Shown here: positions 54,049 to 62,410 of the stretch, one piece after another | Layout of the letters: the number at the start of each line of letters is the position of its first letter | Numbering within the stretch: position 1 is the first letter of the stretch | Source of the DNA: Longimicrobiales bacterium | GTDB lineage: Bacteria > Gemmatimonadota > Gemmatimonadetes > Longimicrobiales > Gaopeijiaceae | DNA length: 64,000 nucleotides | Direction: 5' to 3' | NCBI GenBank assembly: GCA_029245345.1 | Contig: JAQWPM010000021.1 | Coordinates: forward strand, 124,001 to 188,000 | Program-made: the position numbers and the translations under genes | The notes under the pieces: model-generated | What the model was told of the DNA's origin: nothing | Database searches by the model: none | Seen by the model: only the letters and a program-made list of their open reading frames with translations

Positions 54049-55135
54049 CGAGGCGTTCTTCTACCGCCTTCATCACCGCAATCAATGCCGCGGCTGCACC
54101 AGAGTCCGGTGCCGAGACGACGGTGGGCACACCCTCATCACCTGCCTTGCGCACAGCCGGATCCAGCGGCACTCGTCCCAAGAAGGCGAGCTTCATTTCC
54201 TTCGCCAGGCTCTCACCACCCCCAGAGCCGAAGACGTCGACGATCTCGTCACAATGCGGACACGCCATGCCGCTCATGTTCTCGACGACCCCCAACACGC
54301 GGGTGTTCACTCTCTCGAACATCTTCACACCGCGCCGTACGTCCCCGGTAGAGACTTCCTGCGGAGTAGTCACCATCACAGCGCCGTCGAGATCGATGGT
54401 CTGAACGAGCGACAGCTGCGCGTCACCGGTTCCCGGCGGCATGTCCACAACCATCATATCGAGGTCGCCCCAATCGACTTGCTCGAGAAACTGCTTCAGG
54501 ATGCCTGAAATGAGCGGTCCACGCATGATGGCGGGTTGTTCTTTGTCCAGCAGGAAACCCAGGCTCATCAGCTTCACCCCGTGAGACTCGAGCGGCTCAA
54601 TAAGCTCTTGTCCCTTGTCGCCCGTCACACTGGGGCGTCGCTGCACACCAAACATCAGCGGGATGTTCGGCCCGTAGATATCGGCGTCGAGAAGGCCAAC
54701 GGACCGTCCGGACTGAGCAAACGCTGCGGCGAGGTTTGCTGCTACCATCGACTTCCCTACTCCACCCTTTCCTGAACTCACCGCAATGATCTGGCGAACG
54801 CCGGTCAGGACCCCTGGACGAGGAGTCGGTGCCGGCACGGACCCCGGCTGGAGCCCCCCCTGGCGTCCGCCGCCACCGGAAGGTGTCATCTGCGGCAGCT
54901 GCACGTTCACCTTCACTTCTGAGACGCCCTCGACGCCTTCGGCGGCCGCACGGGCTTGCTTCAAAAGGTCACTTGGGTCGTCTCCCCCTAAAATGAACTG
55001 GAAGCGTACGACACCCGAATCTTCGGCGGTGAGGTTTTGCACCTGACCGCTCGCGACTAGGTCGCGTTCCTTGGTCGGGTGCTTGATCTTGGCCAAAGCG
55101 GCCATCACCGAGCGACGTAACTCGTCAGCAGTCAT
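54035..55135 (-). CDS. Mrp/ApbC iron-sulfur cluster carrier ATPase
   Basis: Mrp/ApbC proteins bind and pass on Fe-S clusters. The 366-residue protein has an N-terminal DUF59/MIP18-like domain, a Walker A of the deviant type SSGKGGVGKSMVAANLA, the switch region LLDADIYGPNIPLMFG and DMPPGTGDAQLSLVQ, and the CxxC motif ACPHCDEIV. The length is typical of the long form. ATG at 55135. It stands alone. Confidence 0.95.
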   Translation of the reverse strand: MTADELRRSVMAALAKIKHPTKERDLVASGQVQNLTAEDSGVVRFQFILGGDDPSDLLKQARAAAEGVEGVSEVKVNVQLPQMTPSGGGGRQGGLQPGSVPAPTPRPGVLTGVRQIIAVSSGKGGVGKSMVAANLAAAFAQSGRSVGLLDADIYGPNIPLMFGVQRRPSVTGDKGQELIEPLESHGVKLMSLGFLLDKEQPAIMRGPLISGILKQFLEQVDWGDLDMMVVDMPPGTGDAQLSLVQTIDLDGAVMVTTPQEVSTGDVRRGVKMFERVNTRVLGVVENMSGMACPHCDEIVDVFGSGGGESLAKEMKLAFLGRVPLDPAVRKAGDEGVPTVVSAPDSGAAAALIAVMKAVEERLAVLV

Positions 55136-55542
55136 TGCTAATTCTCATTAACGTGAACGGCTCAAACACCGCTCAGTGAGCGAGAAGCAGCCATATGCTC
55201 TTCTCGTAAACATTTGATTATTCATCGACCTGACGTCGCTGAGCTCCTACCCGCGAGGACTCCGTAAACACAGACAGATCGCGCCGTCCGCCTGGCCTGC
55301 CGGCGGTCAAAAATGGCGTCAAACCAAGCAAAGTGTACCCTCTACGGGTCTCTGGGGTCAACCGGAATCCCGCGGAAGCTCAGTGGTTCAGATCTACATG
55401 ATCATTGATTTATCGCTCAATCATGCTGATTTTTTTGTCGAATTATCGGAATGGTGATGCGGTTGATGGCAATATCTGGTGCCGACGGCACAAGCATTGC
55501 TAGCAGCGGCAGAATCGGAGCCCACAAACCCCTCATGAACTG
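55136..55542. other. 407-base region between mrp and the BY-kinase gene
   Basis: No gene is seen. It is AT-richer than its surroundings and contains the 18-base IHF-like motif at 55206-55223. An AT-rich stretch around 55400-55460 includes ATTGA and TCAAT arms. Promoters for the flanking divergent genes should lie here. Confidence 0.35.
55206..55223 (+). promoter_or_regulatory. IHF-like site, second identical 18-base copy
   Basis: GTAAACATTTGATTATTC, identical to the copy at 30805-30822 and in the same orientation relative to the gene downstream (BY-kinase here, outer-membrane protein there). No sigma54-like promoter follows this copy. Confidence 0.45.
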
Positions 55543-55891
55543 ATGACAACCGAACCCATCCAAATATCCGCACATCGACCCGGATCCGGATAGCTTTGGC
55601 AGCACCCCACATCTGGCCGATTATTGGTCCGTCGTGGCGCGCCGCCTGGGGCTCGTCATGATCATCTTCACGGTGACCGCTGCATCGTCCATTTGGGCGA
55701 TCTCGCAGCAGGAGACGTTCTACTCCGCCTCGATGGCCCTTCAGGTGAACGACCCCGAAGACCAGCAGGCAGGGCTCGTGAACAGCACTCTAGGCGGAAT
55801 GAACCTCTTCGTCGACCCGATCGTTTCCGAAGTCCAGGTGCTGTCGTCGGGTCCAGTGCTGCAGGCGATTGTGGACTCTTTAAGGGCTTAG
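55543..55891 (+). pseudogene. Broken 5' part of a Wzc/BY-kinase (GumC/Wzz domain) gene
   Basis: Three frame pieces read as one protein. From the ATG at 55543: MTTEPIQISAH. From about 55577 in another frame: DPDSFGSTPHLADYWSVVAR and RLGLVMIIFTVTAASS, a Wzz-type membrane segment, ending at a TAG (55889-55891). The rest continues in a third frame from 55884 (GLRLVRDDYG). Each jump needs one extra base: one in the CCC near 55580 and one in the TTTAAGGG at 55878-55886. Both sites are short runs, so sequencing error and true frameshifts are both possible. A GTG at 55634 opens the middle frame. Confidence 0.7.
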
Positions 55892-55997
55892 ACTCGTACG
55901 CGACGACTACGGAGTCCGGTCCGATCTCGCTCGGAACATCTGGGTCGATTCGGAGGCTCCGGACGGACTCTTCGAGCTTTGGTACGACGCGGAAGGG

Positions 55998-57959
55998 TTG
56001 AATGCTCAGCTCAGGAACTCCGATGGAGAGCTTCTTGTAGAGGCGCCCGTCGGCACCACTCTTGATGCCGGCTTCATGCGTTTCGTGCCGCAACGACTGG
56101 ATGAGGATACCGACCAGCGCCTTTGGGGCCTCCGCATCGAACCCGCTCACTCGGTGGCGGTGGAGATCGGGTTTTCTTCCGAAGCGCGCAGTGAGACAAA
56201 TATCGTGGACATCGGCCTCGTCCATGCTGACCAACACCTCGCGCCGTTGATTCTGAACATGGGCGGCAAAGTCCTGCGGGAACGGGGCGCCGAGTCCGTC
56301 CGCTCCGTGGCTCGCCAAGATCGACGCTTCATTCAGTCTCAGCTCGACAGCGCGGACGCGCAGATGAAAACCTCGCAGGAGGCCATCCGCGTCTTTAAAA
56401 CGACACAGGCGTTCTCGTCGCTAAGTTTAAGGCAGCAGCAGCTCGTCGCTCGCTCCCAAAGGATCTACGACGATATCGAGTTGTTCAGATATCAGCGTCA
56501 GGTGCTCAGCGGGTTGGTGGACATGATCGCCGGCGGCGGAATCGAACAAGCCAACCTTACGGGTACCCTGGCAGAACTGCCGGAGGGTACGAACAACCAG
56601 GTTCACATCGTGATCCAGCGTATCCAGGCGGAGCAGGAAGTATTCCGCGAACTGGTCGAGCAGCAACGACTTTCGAAGGGTCACCCTCAGGTACAGTCCG
56701 TGCAGTCAAGCCTGGTCCAGATGGGAACGCAACTCCAGAGCGCTGCGACTGCCAGCCTCGGAGTCGTGACAAACCAGTTGGCCGGGCTCGAAGCTCAGGA
56801 ACAGGACATCCTGGATGAGCAGGCTCTCCTCCCGGCGTTGGAGGGGCAGCTTTCGGCATTGGAGGCTCAACGGGCGATGGACGCGTCGGCGTACCAGATG
56901 ATTCAACGACAGCTGTACCAGACTCGGATCGCAGAGGCCGCCGCCGCGCCCTACATTGAGATCATTGATCCGGCCACGGCCGCCCACCCTCTCGGGGGCA
57001 GCAGCCGCTTGAACATCCTCTTGGGTGGACTTCTCGGGATCATCTTGGGCGTTGGTGCGGCCTTCTTCCTTGAGTACCTAGATCGGACAGTGCGAACCAG
57101 CTCTGATGTCGAGTCGCTGCTCGGCATCCCGGTGCTCGGGGTGATTCCGCAGCTACATAGGCTCTCAAACGCGACGAGTGACGCGAGTCAATTGGAAGGC
57201 CGCGGGATCCCTCTGATCGTCGCGATGGACCCGCTGGATCCGGCCTCCGAAGCGTATCGCAACCTGCGCATGAACTTGATGTATGTGAGTCCAGATTCAG
57301 ATAAGCGCCCAACCAAGACGGTCCTCTTCTCAAGCCCGGGACCGTCCGAGGGTAAGTCGACCACCGCTGTGAACTTCGCAGTGATGCTCGCCCAACAGGG
57401 ACACAGAGTCCTGCTTATCGACTCCGATCTGCGCCGCCCATCTCTGCACCGAACACTCGACCTCCTGAGGGAACCGGGACTGACAAACTTGCTTATCGGA
57501 GATGCGGAGCCACGAGAAACCGTGCGCCCTAACGTTTTTCCGAATCTAGACTTCTTGCCCTCAGGGGTCTTTCCGCCAAACCCATCCGAACTTCTCAACT
57601 CGAAGGCGATGGTAAGGGTCATCGAGGAGTTCGAAGGGCGTTACGACTTCGTGGTGATCGACTCCCCGCCGCTCCTCGCAGTCACGGACGCCGCGATTCT
57701 CTCGGTGCACACGGACGGGGCAGTAATCGTTCTCCGCTCAGGAGAGACCGAACAACGGGCCGCCCAGCGATCCATCGATCAGCTCCGACGCCTTGGCGTC
57801 CGAATCTTTGGGGCAGTCCTCAACGAGGTCACTGCGGCCAATCCGGACGAGAGTTATTACCTCCAGTACTACGAGACATACACGCCAACAGGAACCGTCC
57901 AGAAGAGCGGTTGGCAGCAGTTGCGTGAGGGTCTGAGCAAGGTGACATTCTTCGGGTGA
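55998..57959 (+). CDS. Polysaccharide-export tyrosine autokinase (Wzc/BY-kinase), 3' part of the split gene
   Basis: The protein is a membrane co-polymerase with a C-terminal kinase that controls exopolysaccharide or capsule chain length. The 653-residue frame has GumC-type coiled coil, a second membrane helix (LNILLGGLLGIILGVGAAFF), Walker A FSSPGPSEGKSTTAVNFA, Walker A' VLLIDSDLRRPSLHR, Walker B YDFVVIDSPPLLAVTDA, and the tyrosine cluster ESYYLQYYETYTPTG near the C-terminus. The true protein starts upstream, in another frame, so this TTG start at 55998 is artificial. The cognate phosphatase is at 23.5-24.3 kb. A clear terminator follows. Confidence 0.88.
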   Translation: MNAQLRNSDGELLVEAPVGTTLDAGFMRFVPQRLDEDTDQRLWGLRIEPAHSVAVEIGFSSEARSETNIVDIGLVHADQHLAPLILNMGGKVLRERGAESVRSVARQDRRFIQSQLDSADAQMKTSQEAIRVFKTTQAFSSLSLRQQQLVARSQRIYDDIELFRYQRQVLSGLVDMIAGGGIEQANLTGTLAELPEGTNNQVHIVIQRIQAEQEVFRELVEQQRLSKGHPQVQSVQSSLVQMGTQLQSAATASLGVVTNQLAGLEAQEQDILDEQALLPALEGQLSALEAQRAMDASAYQMIQRQLYQTRIAEAAAAPYIEIIDPATAAHPLGGSSRLNILLGGLLGIILGVGAAFFLEYLDRTVRTSSDVESLLGIPVLGVIPQLHRLSNATSDASQLEGRGIPLIVAMDPLDPASEAYRNLRMNLMYVSPDSDKRPTKTVLFSSPGPSEGKSTTAVNFAVMLAQQGHRVLLIDSDLRRPSLHRTLDLLREPGLTNLLIGDAEPRETVRPNVFPNLDFLPSGVFPPNPSELLNSKAMVRVIEEFEGRYDFVVIDSPPLLAVTDAAILSVHTDGAVIVLRSGETEQRAAQRSIDQLRRLGVRIFGAVLNEVTAANPDESYYLQYYETYTPTGTVQKSGWQQLREGLSKVTFFG

Positions 57960-57984
57960 CCCGGCCCTAGCAGCCGAGTTCAGG

Positions 57985-58021
57985 GGGCGGGAGAACGATG
58001 TAGTTCCTCCGCCCTTTTTTT
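57985..58021 (+). terminator. Rho-independent terminator after the BY-kinase
   Basis: An imperfect 12-base stem (GGGCGGGAGAAC with GTTCCTCCGCCC), loop GATGTA, is followed by seven Ts. It lies 26 bases after the stop. Confidence 0.88.
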
Positions 58022-58061
58022 CGCCAGCCCGTATCCGTTCACCCGCCACCCCACCCGCTAT

Positions 58062-59690
58062 ATGAACGGCACACCCGCCATCCCGCCGCCGGTCAACGAA
58101 CCGGTTCTGACGTACGCTCCAGGCACTCCCGAACGAGCTGCTCTCAAGGCTGAACTCGAGCGGCAGTCCAACCTGGTTGTGGACGTTCCGCTCATCATTA
58201 ACGGGGAAGAGGTTCGCACCGGCGACACCTTCGATGTGGTGATGCCCCACTCACACGGCCACGTGATCGCGAGGGCTCACAAGGCTGGCCCTGAGGAAAC
58301 TCAGCGAGCAGTCGACTCAGCGATCGCAATGCAAGACGAATGGTCTTCCATGCGTTGGGAAGACCGGGCCGCCATTTTTTTGAAGGCTGCAGATCTTCTT
58401 GCGGGTCCCTGGAGACAGGTGCTGAACGCGTCGACGATGCTCGGCCAAAGTAAGACCGCGCATCAGGCAGAGATCGACGCTGCTTGTGAGATCATCGACT
58501 TCTTCAGGTTCGGCGCGCATTTTGCTGAGCGCATTTACTCCACCCAACCGATCTCCGAGTCGGGCGTGTGGAATCGATCTGAATACCGTGCTTTAGAGGG
58601 CTTCGTTTACGCGATCTCTCCGTTCAACTTCACGGCGATCGGGGCGAACCTCTCGGGCACACCCGCCATGATGGGGAACGCCGTAGTATGGAAGCCGGCA
58701 CGCTCCGCGGTGTTGGCGAACTACTATGTGATGAAGCTCTTTGAGGAAGCGGGACTACCTCCTGGCGTCATCAACTTTATTTCCGGCGACGCGGTTTCCA
58801 TCACCGAGAAGCTTCTCACCCACCGTGAGTTCGCCGGCGTCCACTTCACGGGTTCTACCGGGGTCTTCAATGGCTTCTGGAAGAAGATCGGCGACAACAT
58901 GGACACCTACCGCTCGTACCCACGCATCGTGGGCGAAACCGGCGGCAAGGACTTCATCATTGCACACCCGGACTCAGACTGGGAAGCGGTAAAGACCGCA
59001 ATCGTGCGCGGCTCCTTCGAATACCAGGGGCAGAAATGCAGCGCGGCTTCTCGGGCGTATATCCCGGCAAGCATGTGGGAGAAGCTCGAAGCTCCACTGG
59101 TCGAAGAGACCAACTCGCTGACCATGGGAGATCCACGTGACTTCACGAACTTTGTGTCCGCGGTGATCGACCAGAAGGCGTTCGACAAGATCAAAGAGTA
59201 CATCGACAACGCTGAGGCTTCTGAGGACGCCGATGTTGTGGTCGGTGGCGGATGTGACGATTCAGAGGGATGGTACGTTGAGCCGACGATCATCGTCGCG
59301 AAGTCTTCTGATTATATCTCCATGTGCGACGAGATCTTCGGCCCCGTCATGACGATCTTCGTGTACGACGATGATGATTGGGCGGAGACGTTGAAGCTCG
59401 TCGACAGCACGTCACCCTACGCACTCACCGGCGCGGTCTTCGCGCGGGACAGGCGTGTGCTCCGCGAAGCCACGGATGCTCTGCGGAACGCTGCCGGCAA
59501 CTTCTACCTGAATGACCGTCCCACCGGTGCCGTTGTGGGCCAGCAGCCGTTCGGCGGTGCGCGAGCGTCGGGAACGAACGACAAGGCGGGGTCCATGCTC
59601 AACCTGATGCGTTGGGTCAGTGCAAGGTCGATCAAAGAGACCTTCGTCCCGGCTAAGGACTACACCTACCCGTTCATGGACGGCGAGTAG
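58062..59690 (+). CDS. pruA: Delta-1-pyrroline-5-carboxylate dehydrogenase
   Basis: This enzyme oxidises glutamate semialdehyde to glutamate in proline breakdown. The 542-residue protein is of the ALDH4 type: SPFNFTAIGANLSGTPAMMG, HFTGSTGVF, the catalytic Glu in ETGGKDFIIAHPDSDW, and the catalytic Cys in FEYQGQKCSAASRAYIP. It is the monofunctional form; no proline dehydrogenase domain or gene is nearby. ATG at 58062, no strong ribosome site. A terminator follows. Confidence 0.96.
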   Translation: MNGTPAIPPPVNEPVLTYAPGTPERAALKAELERQSNLVVDVPLIINGEEVRTGDTFDVVMPHSHGHVIARAHKAGPEETQRAVDSAIAMQDEWSSMRWEDRAAIFLKAADLLAGPWRQVLNASTMLGQSKTAHQAEIDAACEIIDFFRFGAHFAERIYSTQPISESGVWNRSEYRALEGFVYAISPFNFTAIGANLSGTPAMMGNAVVWKPARSAVLANYYVMKLFEEAGLPPGVINFISGDAVSITEKLLTHREFAGVHFTGSTGVFNGFWKKIGDNMDTYRSYPRIVGETGGKDFIIAHPDSDWEAVKTAIVRGSFEYQGQKCSAASRAYIPASMWEKLEAPLVEETNSLTMGDPRDFTNFVSAVIDQKAFDKIKEYIDNAEASEDADVVVGGGCDDSEGWYVEPTIIVAKSSDYISMCDEIFGPVMTIFVYDDDDWAETLKLVDSTSPYALTGAVFARDRRVLREATDALRNAAGNFYLNDRPTGAVVGQQPFGGARASGTNDKAGSMLNLMRWVSARSIKETFVPAKDYTYPFMDGE

Positions 59691-59713
59691 GCTCTACGGA
59701 GTTGCAGCAACCA

Positions 59714-59755
59714 ACGAGCGGTCTGGCGCGGGAAGCGTCAGGCCGCTCGTTTTTT
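59714..59755 (+). terminator. Terminator between pruA and the convergent PLP enzyme gene
   Basis: A long imperfect stem (ACGAGCGGTCTGGCGC with GCGTCAGGCCGCTCGT) is followed by six Ts on the plus strand. It overlaps the end of the convergent gene's stop by two bases. Confidence 0.88.
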
Positions 59756-60929
59756 ATGACACCTCGGCTGCCTGAAGCCCACGACTGAAGTCATTCATTA
59801 GGTCGCCCACGTCTTCAATGCCGACACTGATTCGGACGAACCCGTCCGGGACTCCCAACTCCTCCCGAGCCTCGAGGGACAACGCCGTGTGCGACGTGTA
59901 TCGCGGCTGAGAGACAAGCGTCTCCACACCTCCGAGACTGGGGGCGGCCATCGCGAGTTGCAGAGCTCCGATGAAGCGATCGGCAGCATCCCCTCCCCCG
60001 CTTAAGACGATGCTCACCATACCGCCGAATCCGGACATCAACTCCGAGGCAAGCGCATGGTCCGGGTGTGACACCAATCCCGGATAGATCGCAGCGGCCA
60101 CCTCCGGTCGAGCCTCGAACCACTCCGCCAGCGCAGCGGCGTTGTTGTTGTGGCGATCCATCCTCACATCGAGAGAGCGGATACCACGGTCCAAAAGCCA
60201 CGCTGTATTTGCGTCGAGAGAAGGCCCGTAGAGCCGGGACATTCGCGTAATCTCATGAATAACCTCAGCACTCCCCGCTGCAGAGCCTGCGATGAGATCC
60301 GAGTGGCCGCCCAGGTACTTGGTGGCACTTTGGATTACGACGTCTACGCCAAAGTCAGCGGCGCGGAAGTTGACCGGCGACCCGAACGTCGCGTCACACG
60401 TCAACAGCGCGCCGGCACCATGGGCTACATCCGCGATCGGACGCGGATCGAATACGCGCAACGACGGGTTCGTTGGAACTTCGATGTGAACAAGCTTGGT
60501 GTTGGGACGGATCGCAGCTGCAAAGGCGCCCTCTTCATCGGGATCGACGAAGGTGACAGGCACGCCTCTCCGCGGCATTTCATCTCTCAGCAAGGACAAG
60601 GTTGCGCCGTACAGGTACGACGACGCTACGATGTGGTCCCCCGCTTCGGTGAGCGCTAGAAACGCCATCGCAGTCGCGCCCATACCACTTCCAAGCGCCA
60701 CCGCCGCTTCTGTGCCTTCGAGCGCGGCGATCTTCGCGCTCACTTGGAGCTGATTCGGGTTATTTCCGTATCGGCTATAGAGGAGTTCCCCGTCATCGGG
60801 CGTCGCCCAATGGAACGTCGCGCTCTGAACGATCGGGGGGACGACCGGATCACCAGGGCTGTGAGAGTGTCCGGCACCGTGAATGGACACGGTGGCAGGA
60901 CGGTGCTGTTCGTACTCTCGATCGGACAT
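59754..60929 (-). CDS. Trans-sulfuration PLP enzyme (Met gamma-lyase/cystathionine lyase type)
   Basis: The 391-residue protein has the PLP lysine K204 in QSATKYLGGHSDLIAG, YSRYGNNPNQLQVSAKIAAL, SSYLYGATLSLL, HIEVPTNPSLRVFD and TCDATFGSPVN. The canonical Tyr-Gly-Arg of the tetramer interface is read as SRYGN. It differs clearly from the other family member at 40905-42068. Likely a lyase acting on methionine, homocysteine or cystathionine; specificity is not readable. ATG at 60929 with GGGAGGA upstream. Confidence 0.88.
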   Translation of the reverse strand: MSDREYEQHRPATVSIHGAGHSHSPGDPVVPPIVQSATFHWATPDDGELLYSRYGNNPNQLQVSAKIAALEGTEAAVALGSGMGATAMAFLALTEAGDHIVASSYLYGATLSLLRDEMPRRGVPVTFVDPDEEGAFAAAIRPNTKLVHIEVPTNPSLRVFDPRPIADVAHGAGALLTCDATFGSPVNFRAADFGVDVVIQSATKYLGGHSDLIAGSAAGSAEVIHEITRMSRLYGPSLDANTAWLLDRGIRSLDVRMDRHNNNAAALAEWFEARPEVAAAIYPGLVSHPDHALASELMSGFGGMVSIVLSGGGDAADRFIGALQLAMAAPSLGGVETLVSQPRYTSHTALSLEAREELGVPDGFVRISVGIEDVGDLMNDFSRGLQAAEVS

Positions 60930-60950
60930 TATTCCTCCCTAGGCGTTCGG

Positions 60951-61532
60951 CTACAGCAGGTGCTGCACAAGTCGGCTCAACGCGTGGTACCGTCCGGAGA
61001 TAGGGCTTCGGAACGCCAACCGTCGCTCGACGATCCGGTCAAGAGCATCTCGCTCGCATTGCTCCGGGTACATGCTCAGGACCTCATCAGACCCGACCAT
61101 CCCCTGTTCATCGAGTCGGTTCCACGCCTCCCGCTCGTGGTCGCCAGGCACGCCCAACAGCTCAAACGAACCCTTTCCGGTCTCTGCAACGGCCGCGAGG
61201 TTCTGGCGCTCAAGAACGACCTGAATCTGGTCTCGGTGCGGCTCGTGTACACCACAGAACACGAAGAACGCCTCGTGTGCATCTGCTTCGAGGTAACGCT
61301 GGAGAAGCTTGGCCACGACCTCATCCGCGCATGAGAAGTCGAGAATCGTCACCTCCGACAGGTCGATCATCGAAAGTGATCGCTCACCCACGCCGGCCAG
61401 TTGGTTTTCGATGGCCATGCGGACCGCCCGCCCCGTGGGGCGCGTCACCAAGTGCGAGTAGAGGGACGTCACCGTGCGTTTGACGAGCGAACCGACATCG
61501 ATCGCGATCGGATCCAAGGGAAGCTCCGTCAT
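60951..61532 (-). CDS. STAS-like protein with a possible C-terminal winged helix
   Basis: The 193-residue protein has a middle region SMIDLSEVTILDFSCADEVV similar to DUF4325-type STAS-like domains, which normally sit beside HATPase proteins. The next segment (AFFVFCGVHEPHRDQIQVVL) completes the fold. The last 45 residues (ALDRIVERRLAFRSPISGRY) look like a winged helix. If so, it would be a STAS-gated DNA-binding protein. The ATG at 61532 overlaps the preceding gene's stop (ATGA). It is the last gene of a four-gene coupled set. Domain calls are from pattern only. Confidence 0.6.
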   Translation of the reverse strand: MTELPLDPIAIDVGSLVKRTVTSLYSHLVTRPTGRAVRMAIENQLAGVGERSLSMIDLSEVTILDFSCADEVVAKLLQRYLEADAHEAFFVFCGVHEPHRDQIQVVLERQNLAAVAETGKGSFELLGVPGDHEREAWNRLDEQGMVGSDEVLSMYPEQCERDALDRIVERRLAFRSPISGRYHALSRLVQHLL

Positions 61533-62410
61533 ACCTTGGCCGGGAGAATGATACTGATCTGGGAGCCGGGACACGGAGCCAAACCGTCCACGAGCGGTGG
61601 CGTGTCGTCCCACTCCGGCACCTGTCCGATTCGGGCCGTTCCACTTCGGATCGTGATCGCACCGTTCCACCTTTGGACTTGGCGGCGGATCTGTTGGATG
61701 CCTTGCCCTCTCCCCGAATCTGGGAAACGAGTCAGCCCGTGGAGAAACGCGGCTTCAAGCGCCGTCGCGTCACCCCACCGATCACCGTACCGCGCAGAGT
61801 GTTCGTCCATGAGTGAGCCGCGGAAGCCACGACCCAGATCCATGACAGAGATCACGACGACGAAGCGCCCCAGGCGACGAGCCCAGTTATACGCCTGCGC
61901 CGCGACCCATCCTGGCGACTCGGCATGCTCGAGAATGTTCTGACACACCTCGGAGAGGATCACCGAGAATTGGACGACAGAGGAGGCAGGATATCCCAGC
62001 TTGGTGGCGAGGACTGTACCCGCCCGGCTCTGAACCCGATCGACGACTTCGTGCACGTTATGGTTGGCCTGAATAGGCGTGATCTCAAGTAGCACATCCG
62101 ATGGGCCACCTGCACGGCGAGAGGCCCGGCCATCGAACTCGAAGATCTTCTCGGCTTCCTGAAAGAAGCCCATTCGGCCCAGATATCCGATGACATCGGA
62201 GCTTTCTGGGAGTTCCAAGTGGGGCATCACCCCTTGCCGATCTCGAGCTATGCTGCCTGCGGTCAGGAGCGCCACCATACCGTTGGGGTCTACCCAACGG
62301 AGGTGTCGAGCATCGAACATGGTCCGCTCTTCCGGAGCTCTAACTGCGGAATCGAGCAGTTGGTCCACCGTTTGATGGTCCAGTGATGCGGGAACTGAAA
62401 GGACGTTCAA
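61529..62410 (-). CDS. STAS-HATPase fusion (anti-sigma-kinase-like)
   Basis: The 293-residue protein joins a STAS-like N-terminus (FDARHLRWVDPNGMVALLTA, residues about 32-51) to a GHKL ATPase: N box FSVILSEVCQNILEHAE, G1 VMDLGRGFRGSL, G2 SGRGQGIQQI. Where phosphorylatable STAS proteins have Ser or Thr, this one reads DPNG, so it may not be phosphorylated. Start is a TTG at 62410, overlapping the PfkB kinase stop (TTGA). It could be a partner-switch sensor for the next protein. Confidence 0.8.
   Translation of the reverse strand: MNVLSVPASLDHQTVDQLLDSAVRAPEERTMFDARHLRWVDPNGMVALLTAGSIARDRQGVMPHLELPESSDVIGYLGRMGFFQEAEKIFEFDGRASRRAGGPSDVLLEITPIQANHNVHEVVDRVQSRAGTVLATKLGYPASSVVQFSVILSEVCQNILEHAESPGWVAAQAYNWARRLGRFVVVISVMDLGRGFRGSLMDEHSARYGDRWGDATALEAAFLHGLTRFPDSGRGQGIQQIRRQVQRWNGAITIRSGTARIGQVPEWDDTPPLVDGLAPCPGSQISIILPAKV

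Noticed and set aside
55874-55891. Programmed +1 frameshift in the BY-kinase gene
   Set aside because: The site (TTA AGG GCT TAG) is not a known slippery sequence and has no upstream stimulator like prfB. A mutation or base-call error is simpler.
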